A DNA stretch of 64,000 nt, from assembly GCF_018333375.1 (NCBI RefSeq), contig NZ_BORW01000005.1, positions 62,001-126,000 on the forward strand, read 5' to 3'. Numbering within the stretch: the first letter of the stretch is position 1; every line of letters begins with the position of its first letter. This DNA is from Paenibacillus cookii (GTDB lineage Bacteria > Bacillota > Bacilli > Paenibacillales > Paenibacillaceae). Of this stretch, positions 33,196-42,702 are shown piece by piece. The notes beneath the pieces are model-generated. The model made no database searches. It was not told the origin of the DNA and worked only from the letters and a program-made list of their open reading frames with translations. A program made the translations under genes and the position numbers.

Positions 33196-35511
33196 CTAGC
33201 CTTGCAAAGCGTGCTCGATTTTGACATGGCTCAGGCCATGAACCGTATGTTTTTTTCCATAAACGCTAACTTCGGCAGCCGTTTCCGACTCGTTGGCCAC
33301 GATCACGTCGTGCTCTCCGACGGTGACCTTCAGGCGCGATCCGCGGAACATGACCTTAAAGGAGAAGGACGTCCAGTGCCCTGGATTAAACGGATTCAGG
33401 CGCAGAACGCCGTCTTGAACCTTCAAGCCGCCGAAACCGTAAACGACGGACATCCAGGTGCCGGCCATGCTCGTAATATGGCAGCCGTCTTCGGTGTCGT
33501 TGTTGTAATTGTCAAGGTCGAGGCGCGATGTGCGCAGGTACATTTCGTACGCTTTTTCCCTGTAGCCCAGCTCGCATGCGATGATGGAGTGAACGCAAGG
33601 CGAGAGGGAGGACTCGTGCACCGTGAGCGGCTCGTAGAAATCGAAGTTCCGTTTTTTCGTTTCCAGGTCGTAGCGGTCTCCAAGGAAGAACAGCCCTTGC
33701 AAGACATCGGCCTGCTTGATGTACGCCGAACGCAAAATGCGGTCCCAGGACCAGTTTTGGTTCAGCGGCAGGTGGACCGGATCCAGCTCTTTGACGGGCG
33801 TCAGGTCTTTGTCGAGGAAGCCGTCCTGCTGCAGGAAGATTTGACGTTCGTCATCGAACGGATAATACATTTTGGCGATGATGTCCTTCCATTTCGAGGT
33901 CTCCGCTTCGGTCAATTCCAGCTTATCGATCAGCTCGCGATAACGCGATGGCTCGTTCTCCCGCAAATAATCGAGCACTTCCAGCGTATATTCCAGCGTC
34001 CAGGCCGCAATCCGGTTGGTGTACCAGTTGTTGTTGACGTTGTTTTCGTATTCGTTCGGCCCCGTCACGCCAAGCATCATGTATTGATCCTTCGCGGCGA
34101 CGTAGTTGACGCGCTCCTCCCAGAAACGCGAAATTTCGGCGAGCACCTCCAGGCCGTATTGGCCGAGGTAGTCGATATCCCCGGTGTAGTTCACGTAATT
34201 GTAAATGGCGTAAGCGATCGCGCCGTTCCGGTGAATTTCCTCGAAGGTGATTTCCCATTCGTTATGGCATTCTTCGCCGTTCATCGTCACCATCGGATAC
34301 AGGGCGCCTTTCGCGAAGCCGAGCTTGCGCGCGTTTTCCTTCGCCTTTTCCAAATGCTTGTAGCGGTAAATGAGCAGGTTGCGGGCGATGGAGCTATCGG
34401 CGGTGCTCAAGTAAAACGGCAGGCAATAAGCTTCGGTGTCCCAATATGTGCTGCCGCCGTATTTTTCGCCGGTAAACCCTTTGGGGCCGATATTCAGGCG
34501 GTCGTCTTCGCCGGTGTAGGTCTGGTTCAGCTGGAAAATGTTAAACCGGATCGCCTGCTGCGCCGCGACGTCTCCTTCGATCACGATGTCGCTGTCCCGC
34601 CATTTATCGGCCCATGCCTGAACCTGCTCCCGGTACAGCGTTTCAAAACCTGCTTCCAACGCGCTGCGGAGAGCTGCACGCCCGGCTTCGATCAATTGGC
34701 CCAGGCCATGGTCGCGGGAAGTCACGTTGGCGGCATATTTGTAAACGACGACCTGCTCATTTGCAGCCGCTTCGATTTGCGCGCGGAAGCCGACGTATTT
34801 CTCTTTCTCGACCTGCTCGGTTTCGAGTTTCACGGCTTCGCCGTTTTTGGCGACTTCAAAGGCCATGACCGAGGTCAGGTGGAAATCGAGCTTTTTCGTT
34901 TTGACGGTCAGCGCTGCATCGCGTTCCCCGAATTCCTTCGCAACTTCAACCCAAAATTTTTCGTCGTAGTTGGCGTCCCGGTTTTGCACGTCCCCGTCCA
35001 GATAAGGGGTGACCGTCAAGATGCCGTCAAAATTCAGCGGCGTAACCGCGTAACGAATGGCACCGATCTCTTGGCGGGCCATGCTGACGAAACGGATCGC
35101 ATCGACGCGGATTTTTTTGCCGCCTTCGAATTCGGCCGTAAACGCGCGCGACAACGTGCCTTCCTTCATGTTCAGCACGCGGGTGAAATCCGTGACCTTG
35201 CAGGATGCGAGATCGAGCGGCTGTCCGTCGACGGCGATATCGATCCCGATCCAGTTGGTGCTGTTCAGCACTTTAGCAAAATACTCCGGGTAGCCGTTTT
35301 TCCACCAACCCACGCGGGTTTTGTCGGGATAATAAACGCCGGCCATGTAGCTGCCCTGAAGGGAAGGCCCGCTGTACGACTCCTCGAAATTGGCGCGCTG
35401 CCCCATGTATCCGTTTCCAATGCTGAAAATGCTTTCGGATATTTCATGCAGATGCGGCTGAAAATCCTCTTCAACGATATTCCATGGATCGAGCTTTAAA
35501 TACGGTTTCAT
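33196..35511 (-). CDS. Glycoside hydrolase family 65 maltose phosphorylase
   Basis: A 771-residue cytosolic enzyme that splits maltose with phosphate into glucose and beta-glucose-1-phosphate. An N-terminal beta-sandwich (about 1-270) precedes the alpha6/alpha6 barrel. The catalytic acid is Glu487 in MLGVTGPNEYENNVNNNWYT, at the same number as recalled for Lactobacillus brevis maltose phosphorylase. The active-site loop MNGEECHNEWEITFEEIHRN is at 410-429. The ATG at 35511 follows AAAGGAG at usable spacing; the ATG two codons upstream is too close. It lies 72 bp after pgmB, which consumes its product, so the two form an operon. Kojibiose or trehalose phosphorylase are alternatives, less likely from the motif. 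Confidence 0.92.
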   Translation of the reverse strand: MKPYLKLDPWNIVEEDFQPHLHEISESIFSIGNGYMGQRANFEESYSGPSLQGSYMAGVYYPDKTRVGWWKNGYPEYFAKVLNSTNWIGIDIAVDGQPLDLASCKVTDFTRVLNMKEGTLSRAFTAEFEGGKKIRVDAIRFVSMARQEIGAIRYAVTPLNFDGILTVTPYLDGDVQNRDANYDEKFWVEVAKEFGERDAALTVKTKKLDFHLTSVMAFEVAKNGEAVKLETEQVEKEKYVGFRAQIEAAANEQVVVYKYAANVTSRDHGLGQLIEAGRAALRSALEAGFETLYREQVQAWADKWRDSDIVIEGDVAAQQAIRFNIFQLNQTYTGEDDRLNIGPKGFTGEKYGGSTYWDTEAYCLPFYLSTADSSIARNLLIYRYKHLEKAKENARKLGFAKGALYPMVTMNGEECHNEWEITFEEIHRNGAIAYAIYNYVNYTGDIDYLGQYGLEVLAEISRFWEERVNYVAAKDQYMMLGVTGPNEYENNVNNNWYTNRIAAWTLEYTLEVLDYLRENEPSRYRELIDKLELTEAETSKWKDIIAKMYYPFDDERQIFLQQDGFLDKDLTPVKELDPVHLPLNQNWSWDRILRSAYIKQADVLQGLFFLGDRYDLETKKRNFDFYEPLTVHESSLSPCVHSIIACELGYREKAYEMYLRTSRLDLDNYNNDTEDGCHITSMAGTWMSVVYGFGGLKVQDGVLRLNPFNPGHWTSFSFKVMFRGSRLKVTVGEHDVIVANESETAAEVSVYGKKHTVHGLSHVKIEHALQG

Positions 35512-35583
35512 TATCATCGGCTCCTTTGAATGTCATATTGGATTGGGAAACTCAGAAAAATTTCCAGGGAAATATGTAGAAAA

Positions 35584-36255
35584 TTAGCGGGAAGAGAAGA
35601 TTTTTTCCAGGCGGCGCAGCGACATTTCCCGCAAAGACGACACGACCGCACCGGCCCGGCCCAGCGTCGCAGGGGAGCCGACGCCGATGCTGCGCATGCC
35701 TGCGCGGATCGCGGCTTCGATGCCGGCCTCGGCATCCTCGAACACGACGCAGGCGGCGGGATCGACGCCTAGTTCCTGGGCACCAAGCAAGAACACTTCC
35801 GGATCGGGCTTGGCGCTGACCGTTTTGGTCCCGTCGACGATGGCGTCAAAATAAGGAGCCAGCTTCGTATTGTTCAGAATCGTCATCGCGTTTTTGCTGG
35901 CCGAGCCAAGCGCGACAAGCATGCCGCCGGCTTTCAGCTCTTTCAGGAAGTCCAGCGCGCCCGGAAGGATTTCGGATTCATCCATGCGGGTAATGTAATC
36001 CACATACCAGCCGTTCTTTTTTTCGGCGAGCGCCAGACGGGTGTCGTCATCGGGCGAGATGCCGCCGATGGAAAGCAAAATATCCAGCGAGGCCATCCGG
36101 CTTACGCCTTTCAGCCTTTCATTGTCCTGCTCGGTAAACTCGAAGCCAAGTTCTCCGGCAAGCCGCTTCCAGGCCAAATAGTGATATTTTGCGGTGTCGA
36201 CGAGCACGCCGTCCAAATCGAACAGGCAGGCGCGAATCGGAGTATGAAGCGTCAT
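35584..36255 (-). CDS. pgmB: Beta-phosphoglucomutase
   Basis: A 223-residue HAD-family enzyme converting beta-glucose-1-phosphate to glucose-6-phosphate. The catalytic DLD is at residues 13-15 in LFDLDGVLVDTAKYHYLAW, with Asp13 the nucleophile and Asp15 the acid/base. LKGVSRMASLDILL, LGSASKNAMTILN and VFEDAEAGIEAA complete the family motifs. I chose the ATG at 36255 because GAGGAGG precedes it; the longer frame lacks a site. A YGCAAACGNTTNNA operator at 36279-36292 lies directly upstream, so the LacI protein encoded next door likely controls pgmB and the maltose phosphorylase gene. Confidence 0.94.
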   Translation of the reverse strand: MTLHTPIRACLFDLDGVLVDTAKYHYLAWKRLAGELGFEFTEQDNERLKGVSRMASLDILLSIGGISPDDDTRLALAEKKNGWYVDYITRMDESEILPGALDFLKELKAGGMLVALGSASKNAMTILNNTKLAPYFDAIVDGTKTVSAKPDPEVFLLGAQELGVDPAACVVFEDAEAGIEAAIRAGMRSIGVGSPATLGRAGAVVSSLREMSLRRLEKIFSSR

Positions 36256-36278
36256 GGAAAGTCCCTCCTCGAATATTG

Positions 36279-36292
36279 TGCAAACGTTTGAA
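36279..36292. promoter_or_regulatory. LacI-type operator upstream of pgmB
   Basis: TGCAAACGTTTGAA with a perfect CAAACGTTTG core, 24 bp before the pgmB start. It shares YGCAAACGNTTNNA with sites at 37562, 39797 and 39922. Confidence 0.78.
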
Positions 36293-36510
36293 CGCGGACG
36301 GAAAATAAAAGAAGCACCGTTGATGCTCCGCTTATTTCGTACTCGTTTCATGGGGGAACATGCCGCTTTGGCGCAGGGCATGCCTGCTGCATCCCCAAGT
36401 TCCCAATCTATGCGGGAGAATCCCGCGGGGACGCCCCGATCGGGCGTCACGACTCTTATCTGTCCGGCGGCCGGCCATCAGCCCGGCGCGATTGGCAGCC
36501 ATTCGTCCGG

Positions 36511-37548
36511 TTAGTTCTGTTTCGGCGGCGTGTAGACGGATGATTCCCGAATCACCAGCCGGTGGGGAATGATATAACGTTCTTGAAGATTTTTTTCCCC
36601 GTCATGTTGAATGGACTGAATCAATGCTTGCGATGCGGTGTATCCGAGATTATATATGCCGATATCCATGCTGCTGACCGGAGGCGACGCGAGTTCCGAG
36701 ATCGAAAGATTGTTGAAGCTGACGATGCATAAATCTTCGGGAACCTTGTAGCCCAATTCGTGAAGGCCGCGCAGGACGCCCAGGGAAACAAAATCGTCCA
36801 TCACCACCAGCGCCGTCGGGCGTTCGGGCAGATTCATGAAAAAGGACATGGCGCGGTAGCCGCTTTCCTGCAAAAATTCGCCTTCGACGATCCAGTCGCG
36901 GCGCATTTCGAGCCCGGATTCCTCCAGCGCGTTCGTGTAGCCCTTCAGGCGGTCGCGGGAAACGATATGGTTCGGCGGGCCGCTGACAAACCCGATCCGC
37001 CGATGCCCCAGCGAAATCAAATGTTTGGTAGCGTCGTAGGCTGCCTGCACGTTATCGTTGTCCACGGACAGGATGTCCGGATATTTTTCGCTTCGCCCGA
37101 TCAGGACAAACGGGAACTGGTTTTTTTTCAGAAACTCGACGACCTGGTCGTCCCTTCGGGAATACAGCAAAATCGCGCCGTCGACCCGTTTGCCCTTGAG
37201 CAGCCGGGATACGGCTTCGACCTCCTCCTGTTCGCTTCCGCCGGAGCTGATCAGCACGTCATATCCCGAGCGGTTGGCCTGAGTGACGATGCCGCGAATC
37301 AGCTCCATGAAGAACAAATTCAGAAACAGCTCCTCGGCAGGCTTGGGAAGAATGACGCAAATGCTCTCGGTCGTTCTCGACACGAGGCTTTTGGCCATAA
37401 TGTTCGGGTGGTATCCGAGCTCCTCCATCACGTCCCGCACCTTTTGGGACGTTTCCCGGCTGATTCTGGTATTGTTCGACAGCACACGGGACACGGTGGA
37501 GGGGGAAACGCCCGCCTTTTTGGCGACATCTTTTATCGTTACAGACAT
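36511..37548 (-). CDS. LacI/GalR-family repressor of maltodextrin genes
   Basis: A 345-residue regulator with an N-terminal helix-turn-helix (IKDVAKKAGVSPSTVSRVLS) and hinge helix (NIMAKSLVSRTT), followed by a periplasmic-binding-like sugar domain ending near residue 335. GGGAGGTCACC precedes the ATG at 37548. Genes on both sides handle maltodextrin, and four similar operators lie before pgmB, before this gene and twice before malE, so MalR-like control with maltose-derived inducer is inferred. It lies 255 bp upstream of pgmB; that gap holds a 19-nt GACGCCC/GGGCGTC hairpin (36430-36448) without a U-run and no other gene. Confidence 0.9.
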   Translation of the reverse strand: MSVTIKDVAKKAGVSPSTVSRVLSNNTRISRETSQKVRDVMEELGYHPNIMAKSLVSRTTESICVILPKPAEELFLNLFFMELIRGIVTQANRSGYDVLISSGGSEQEEVEAVSRLLKGKRVDGAILLYSRRDDQVVEFLKKNQFPFVLIGRSEKYPDILSVDNDNVQAAYDATKHLISLGHRRIGFVSGPPNHIVSRDRLKGYTNALEESGLEMRRDWIVEGEFLQESGYRAMSFFMNLPERPTALVVMDDFVSLGVLRGLHELGYKVPEDLCIVSFNNLSISELASPPVSSMDIGIYNLGYTASQALIQSIQHDGEKNLQERYIIPHRLVIRESSVYTPPKQN

Positions 37549-37561
37549 GGTGACCTCCCTG

Positions 37562-37575
37562 TGGAACCGTTTGCG
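37562..37575. promoter_or_regulatory. LacI-type operator upstream of the lacI gene
   Basis: On the minus strand it reads CGCAAACGGTTCCA, within a GGAAC/GTTCC inverted repeat (37563-37579). It suggests autoregulation. The remaining divergent interval to 37965 holds the amylase promoter region; I see no further gene or clear site there. Confidence 0.65.
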
Positions 37576-37965
37576 TTCCTGGATAGACGGGAACCTTTGT
37601 TCAAATGTTCACCTTATTTTTTCACTTGATATCTTAATCCAAAGCATGCGCGCTTGTAAATACGGTTCATCCGGGTCCGTCCGAACAAGGCGCGGAAACG
37701 GCGGGAAATCCGGCAGATACAACCCCGTTTTCGATATTGCAATCGCGCCGGGCTGTCAAGGACCGGCCAAGCTTTGGCGTCGTTTCGGGGCGCCCGGAAG
37801 AAAAACGGCGAAGAAAAAAATGTCTTGCGCGTGCGTTTTCGGACAGCGTATCCTGCGTAGTAAGAAAGCACGGGCGGCAAACCATGATGGTGCGGCAGAG
37901 CGTGACATGCTGCCTGAACGTCCGTTTTCTTAACATTGTCTGATGACTTTGCGAAGGAGGAGAAC

Positions 37966-39705
37966 ATGAAGCGAAGAGCGCAAACGGCAAGTCAGGCGTC
38001 CATTGGAAGATGGGGGCGCGGTGCGGCGGCGGCTGCATTGGCCGGCATATTGCTGGCAGGCTGCGGCAGCGAAGGTCCCGGGGCGCAAAAGGCCCAACCG
38101 TCGGAACCGAACGCTGCAGTCGAAGGGCCGCGCGAATCCGCCAGGACCGACGGAAAAGGGCAAGCGCCCGGGGGAGCAGGAGAAACGAAAACGCAGGTTC
38201 GCGAGCAGCCGTCGACCGTTTATTACGAGGTATTCGTCCGGTCTTTCGCGGATTCCAACGGGGACGGCATCGGGGACCTCAAGGGATTGACGGAAAAGCT
38301 GGATTATTTGAACGACGGCAACCCGGATACCCATGACGATCTGGGAGTAGGGGGCATCTGGCTGATGCCGGTGCAGCCGTCTCCGAGCTACCACGGCTAC
38401 GACATTACCGATTACCGGAGCATCAACCCCGATTACGGAACGCTGGAGGATATGAAAAAGCTGATCGAAGAGGCCCACAAGCGGGGGATCCGGGTCATCA
38501 TGGACCTGGTCGTGAATCATACCAGCGTGAAACATCCATGGTTCATCGAGGCAGGCCAAAACCAAAACGGCCAACGCCGCGACTGGTACGTATGGGCGGA
38601 GGATCAGGGCATCGCTCCATCCGGCGCCAGCGCGGCGGGCAGCGGCAATCCGTGGTTTGTACGCGGGGATTCGCATTATCTCGGCACCTTTTGGGAAGGC
38701 ATGCCCGACCTCAATTTCGACAATCCGGAGGTGCGCAAGGAGGTCCGGGACATCGGGCAGTTTTGGTTGAAGCTTGGCGTGGACGGCTTTCGGGTGGACG
38801 GCGCCAAGCATATTTACGAAAACCTGCAAAGCGACCGCGGCACGGCAACCACGGACAAAAATGCGGCGTGGTGGCAGGAGTTCCGCAGCGCCATGAATGC
38901 CGTCAACCCTGACGCGTACATGGTGGGCGAGGTATGGGAACAATCCGCGGCCGTCATCGCTCCTTACTTGGACCGGGCCTTCGATTCGGCGTTCAATTTT
39001 AACCTTGCGGACAACATCCTCAGCGCCGTCCGGCAGGAAAAAGACAACAATTTGGCTTTTACGCTCGAGCGCACCCACCGGTTCTACATGGAAAAGTCCG
39101 GAAACCGGTTCGTCGACGCCGTGTTTTTGTCGAACCACGACCAGGACCGGGTCATGAGCCAGCTCGGAAACGACGAAAACCATGCCAGAATGGCCGCTGC
39201 GCTTTTGCTGACGCTGCCGGGCAACCCGTTTATTTATTACGGCGAAGAAATCGGCATGCTCGGCGCCAAGCCGGATGAGCATATCCGCGAACCGTTTGCA
39301 TGGACGGCGGACGGGCAAAGCAAGGCCCAGACCTTTTGGGAAAAACCGGCCGTCAGCGGCGAAACCCGGGAGAAGGCCAATGTTCAAACCCAAACGAAGC
39401 AGGCGGATTCCCTGCTGTCTGCTTACCGGACGCTGATCCGCTGGAGAAACGAGCTGCCGGCCCTCCGCGACGGGGAACTGGCAAGCGTCGAAACCGGGAA
39501 TCCGGCGATCGTTTCGTTCAAGCGCCAAAGCTCGGAGCAAACGGTGCTCGTGCTGCATAACCTTTCCGGCCGGCCGCAGGAAGTATCGCTGGAAACCGCC
39601 GGCCTGTCGGCTTTCAAGGATCTCATTCAGAGCAGCAGCAATGCGGCCGCCATGAACAAAAATATCGTTTCGCTCCCAGCCTATTCCACCGTTATTTTGC
39701 AGTAA
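37966..39705 (+). CDS. GH13 alpha-amylase family lipoprotein
   Basis: A 579-residue exported glycosidase anchored by a lipobox (ILLAGC, Cys33), with a low-complexity linker of about 45 residues before the (beta/alpha)8 barrel. The four conserved GH13 regions are DLVVNHTS, GFRVDGAKH (nucleophile Asp), GEVWE (acid Glu) and FLSNHDQDR. The early FVRSFADSNGDGIGDL is typical of oligo-1,6-glucosidase/neopullulanase-like enzymes, and a calcium-type Asn-Gly-Asp segment is visible. It should trim starch or maltodextrins at the cell surface for import by the malEFG genes downstream. GAAGGAGGAG precedes the ATG at 37966. Confidence 0.92.
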   Translation: MKRRAQTASQASIGRWGRGAAAAALAGILLAGCGSEGPGAQKAQPSEPNAAVEGPRESARTDGKGQAPGGAGETKTQVREQPSTVYYEVFVRSFADSNGDGIGDLKGLTEKLDYLNDGNPDTHDDLGVGGIWLMPVQPSPSYHGYDITDYRSINPDYGTLEDMKKLIEEAHKRGIRVIMDLVVNHTSVKHPWFIEAGQNQNGQRRDWYVWAEDQGIAPSGASAAGSGNPWFVRGDSHYLGTFWEGMPDLNFDNPEVRKEVRDIGQFWLKLGVDGFRVDGAKHIYENLQSDRGTATTDKNAAWWQEFRSAMNAVNPDAYMVGEVWEQSAAVIAPYLDRAFDSAFNFNLADNILSAVRQEKDNNLAFTLERTHRFYMEKSGNRFVDAVFLSNHDQDRVMSQLGNDENHARMAAALLLTLPGNPFIYYGEEIGMLGAKPDEHIREPFAWTADGQSKAQTFWEKPAVSGETREKANVQTQTKQADSLLSAYRTLIRWRNELPALRDGELASVETGNPAIVSFKRQSSEQTVLVLHNLSGRPQEVSLETAGLSAFKDLIQSSSNAAAMNKNIVSLPAYSTVILQ

Positions 39706-39718
39706 ACCCATTCGTAAA

Positions 39719-39735
39719 TCGCAGGAAACCTGCGA
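39719..39735 (+). other. Small hairpin after the amylase gene
   Basis: TCGCAGG and CCTGCGA pair around AAA, 13 bp after the stop. No U-tract follows, so termination would be weak; it may protect the 3' end. Confidence 0.45.
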
Positions 39736-39796
39736 TAATCGGAGATACAGGAGGATTTTGACCAGGAAATGAGCTAATTTAGCCTAAAATATGCTG

Positions 39797-39810
39797 CGCA
39801 AACGTTTTTA
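39797..39810. promoter_or_regulatory. LacI-type operator 1 upstream of malE
   Basis: CGCAAACGTTTTTA, matching YGCAAACGNTTNNA. It lies about 176 bp before malE and 112 bp from the second site (39922-39935), so DNA looping is possible. Confidence 0.72.
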
Positions 39811-39921
39811 CAAATCAAAAGACGGCGTGTATGATAAACCCATGATTAAAGCGCTTACTTCGGAATGAAACGATGAAAAAGGGTCTGTCACACATAAAAA
39901 GCGGACCGTTATTGCTGATTG

Positions 39922-39935
39922 TGAAATCGTTTGCG
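39922..39935. promoter_or_regulatory. LacI-type operator 2 upstream of malE
   Basis: On the minus strand CGCAAACGATTTCA. It is about 50 bp before the malE start, close to the expected promoter. It also resembles a catabolite-responsive element, so CcpA binding is an alternative. Confidence 0.65.
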
Positions 39936-39985
39936 CTAAAATCGGGACGTACAAAGATCAATTTCAGGAGAGGGGTTATTGCGAA

Positions 39986-41305
39986 ATGAAAATGAAACAA
40001 TTTTTGGCTTTGGCTGCAACGCTGACCATGGCGTTTTCCATTACGGCTTGCGGCAGCTCGAACAAAACGGCCGAGGAGCCGGCACCGTCCAACAACAATG
40101 CGGAATCGACGGCTCCGGCCGAAAATAACAACAGCGAGGCTGGCGCGGAAGCGCTGCAGCCGGAAGAGGGCGCTTCCCTGGTCGTTTGGGAGAGCAAAGA
40201 CGAAAGAGCGTTTACGGACGAAATTGCCAAGCAATTTACGGCCAAATATAATATTCCGGTCAAAATCGAAGAAGTGGCGCCAACGGACCAAGTCACGAAG
40301 CTGTCCCAGGACGGACCTTCCGGGCTGGCTGCGGACGTCGTTATTTTCCCGCATGACAATCTGGGCAGAGCGGTCGAAGCCGGGCTTTTGCTGGCCAACG
40401 ACGCTTTCAAGGATGAGACGGTGAAAAACAACACAGAAGCCTCCATCCAAGGCGTGACGTATGACGGAACGCTGTACGGCTATCCGAGAGCGGCCGAAAC
40501 CTATGCATTGTACTACAACAAATCCCTCGTGAAGGAAGCGCCGAAATCGTTCGACGACGTGATCGCATTCGGCAAAACGTTCACCGATAACGCCAAGAAA
40601 AAGTATGCCATTATGTGGGAAACGGGCAACATGTACTTCAACTATCCGTTCATCGCGACGACCGGCGGCTACATTTACGGCAAAAACGGAACGGATAAAG
40701 ACGATATCGGCATCAATTCCGAAAGCGCGCTGGAAAGCATGAAAACCTATGTCCAGCTCAAAGAAATCCTTCCGGTCAAAAGCGGGGACATTAATCCGGA
40801 CATCAAACGCAGTTTGTTTAACGCAGGCGACGTCGCCATGGATATCAACGGACCATGGGAGCTCGGCGGCTACAAAAAAGCGCTTGGCGACAACCTAGGC
40901 ATCGCGCCGATCCCAAGCATCGGCGGCAAACCGGCGATTTCCTTCTCCGGCATCAAAGCTTGGTACGTCAACTCCTTCACGAAATACCCGAATGCGGCCC
41001 AACTCTTCGCCGAGTTCGCTTCGACGAAAGATGCGCAGCTGCTGCTGAACGAAAAAGTCGGCTCCATTCCTACGAACAAGGAAGCGCTGGAATCCGACCA
41101 AATCAAAAACGATCCTTACATTTCGGCCTTTGCGGAACAAACGAAAAACTCCCAGCCGATGCCATCGATTCCCGAAATGGGCAACGTATGGAGCCCTGTA
41201 AATGCGGCGCTGCCTGAAATCTGGGACAACAATGTCGATCCGAAGCAAGCGTTGGATAAAGCGGCTCAGCAAATTAAGGACTTGAACAACGGCGCAACCA
41301 AATAA
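39986..41305 (+). CDS. malE: Maltodextrin ABC transporter substrate-binding lipoprotein (MalE-like)
   Basis: A 439-residue family 1 solute-binding protein. The lipobox SITAC puts the lipid on Cys22. A Glu/Ala/Asn-rich linker precedes the mature domain, which begins LVVWESKDERAFTDEIAKQF. YPRAAETYALYYNKSLVKEA and AMDINGPWELGGYKKAL are typical of maltose-binding proteins. GGAGAGGGG lies upstream of the ATG. It delivers maltodextrins to the MalF/MalG-like permeases; no ATPase gene is present, so a shared MsmX-type ATPase elsewhere is inferred. Confidence 0.92.
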   Translation: MKMKQFLALAATLTMAFSITACGSSNKTAEEPAPSNNNAESTAPAENNNSEAGAEALQPEEGASLVVWESKDERAFTDEIAKQFTAKYNIPVKIEEVAPTDQVTKLSQDGPSGLAADVVIFPHDNLGRAVEAGLLLANDAFKDETVKNNTEASIQGVTYDGTLYGYPRAAETYALYYNKSLVKEAPKSFDDVIAFGKTFTDNAKKKYAIMWETGNMYFNYPFIATTGGYIYGKNGTDKDDIGINSESALESMKTYVQLKEILPVKSGDINPDIKRSLFNAGDVAMDINGPWELGGYKKALGDNLGIAPIPSIGGKPAISFSGIKAWYVNSFTKYPNAAQLFAEFASTKDAQLLLNEKVGSIPTNKEALESDQIKNDPYISAFAEQTKNSQPMPSIPEMGNVWSPVNAALPEIWDNNVDPKQALDKAAQQIKDLNNGATK

Positions 41306-41330
41306 TCGCGGTTAGAGGTTGATGCATGTC

Positions 41331-41376
41331 ATGAGGAATCACCTGCTGCTCCCCGAAGCGGCAGGTGATTCCTCAT
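41331..41376 (+). other. Long perfect hairpin between malE and malF
   Basis: Perfect 16-bp arms (41331-41346 and 41361-41376) around a 14-nt loop, with no U-tract. Such structures often protect the upstream mRNA from 3' decay and so raise binding-protein output over the permeases. Confidence 0.7.
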
Positions 41377-41400
41377 CATACCCGTGAGAGGAGAGGGCTG

Positions 41401-42702
41401 ATGGAAAGGCACCGCAGCAAGGCAACGATACTGTCGATCATAAGCATGGGGCTTGGACAAATATATAACCGCCAATTCATCAAAGGCGTCATGTTCCTGC
41501 TGATCGAGGCATGGGGGATTTTTTATTTCGGCGGGAATTTGGGCAGGGCTTTATGGGGAATCGTTACGCTAGGCGATGCGCCCCGGATGTTGGTAAAAGG
41601 CAAGTGGATCGATGGGGACCATTCGATTTTTATTATGGTTCAAAGCTTGATTACGTTATTGTTTTTTGCTTTGTTTGTTATCGTTTACGTCATGAATATC
41701 CGGGATGCCTATAAAACGGCGTGTCGCCGGGAAGAGGGGAAAACCCCCAACACGTTTAGACAATCGGTTCGTTACGTGCTGGATTACAAGTTTGCGCAAT
41801 CTTTTCTGACCTTGCCGGTCATTGGGGTACTGTTTTTCACGATTATGCCGATCCTGTTCATGATCATGCTTGCGTTCACGAACTATTCGGCGCCGAATCA
41901 CATCCCGCCGGCCAAACTCGTCGATTGGGTCGGGTTTCAAACGTTTAGGGATCTTTTGACGCTCAAAACGTGGAGCCATACCTTTTTCGGCGTTCTGACT
42001 TGGACGATTATCTGGGCGGTTCTGTCGACGGTCACGACGTATTTGGGCGGCCTGCTGGTAGCTCTTCTCATTAATCAGCAGGGCATCAAATTCAAGGGAC
42101 TATGGCGGACGATCCTGGTTATTCCTTATGCGATTCCGCAGCTCATCTCGCTGCTCGTGATGCGGAACATGTTTAACGGCCAGTTTGGCCCGATCAATCA
42201 ATATCTCGGTTATTTCGGCCTCGGCGGGCTGCCGTGGCTGACGGATCCGTTTTGGGCGAAGGTTACGGTCATCGTCGTCAATATGTGGGTCGGCATCCCG
42301 GTATCGATGATTCTCATTATGGGGATTTTGACCACCATTCCGAAGGATATGTACGAAGCGGCGGAAATCGACGGAGCCAGCGGATACCAAAAATTCAAAA
42401 TCATCACGCTGCCGATGATCCTGTTCTCGACGGCGCCGACGCTGATCATGCAGTTTGCGGGCAACATCAACAACTTTAACGCCATTTATCTGCTGACGAA
42501 CGGCAACCCGGTGGTCGGGGATTATCAATATGCCGGCGCCACGGATTTGCTCGTGACCTGGCTGTACAAACTGACGCTGGATCAGAATAAATACAACATG
42601 GCGTCTGCCGTCGGCATCATCATCTTCCTGATTGTCGCCTCGTTCTCCATTTACAATTACCGGCGAACCAAGTCATTCAAAGAGGAGGATATGATCCAAT
42701 GA
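41401..42702 (+). CDS. malF: Maltodextrin ABC transporter permease (MalF-like)
   Basis: A 433-residue inner-membrane permease with about eight helices. Its N-terminal part (KATILSIISMGLGQIYNRQF) forms two extra helices common in Firmicute MalF proteins. The EAA loop reads EAAEIDGASGYQKFKIITLP. The ATG at 41401 follows GAGAGGAGAGGG. Its stop overlaps the malG start by ATGA, so the two permeases are translationally coupled. It forms a heterodimer with MalG. Confidence 0.93.
   Translation: MERHRSKATILSIISMGLGQIYNRQFIKGVMFLLIEAWGIFYFGGNLGRALWGIVTLGDAPRMLVKGKWIDGDHSIFIMVQSLITLLFFALFVIVYVMNIRDAYKTACRREEGKTPNTFRQSVRYVLDYKFAQSFLTLPVIGVLFFTIMPILFMIMLAFTNYSAPNHIPPAKLVDWVGFQTFRDLLTLKTWSHTFFGVLTWTIIWAVLSTVTTYLGGLLVALLINQQGIKFKGLWRTILVIPYAIPQLISLLVMRNMFNGQFGPINQYLGYFGLGGLPWLTDPFWAKVTVIVVNMWVGIPVSMILIMGILTTIPKDMYEAAEIDGASGYQKFKIITLPMILFSTAPTLIMQFAGNINNFNAIYLLTNGNPVVGDYQYAGATDLLVTWLYKLTLDQNKYNMASAVGIIIFLIVASFSIYNYRRTKSFKEEDMIQ

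Noticed and set aside
33160..35499. A 779-codon open frame opposite the maltose phosphorylase gene
   Set aside because: It mirrors a strongly supported family 65 enzyme on the other strand, has no ribosome site or recognisable domains, and arises from the codon bias of the real gene.
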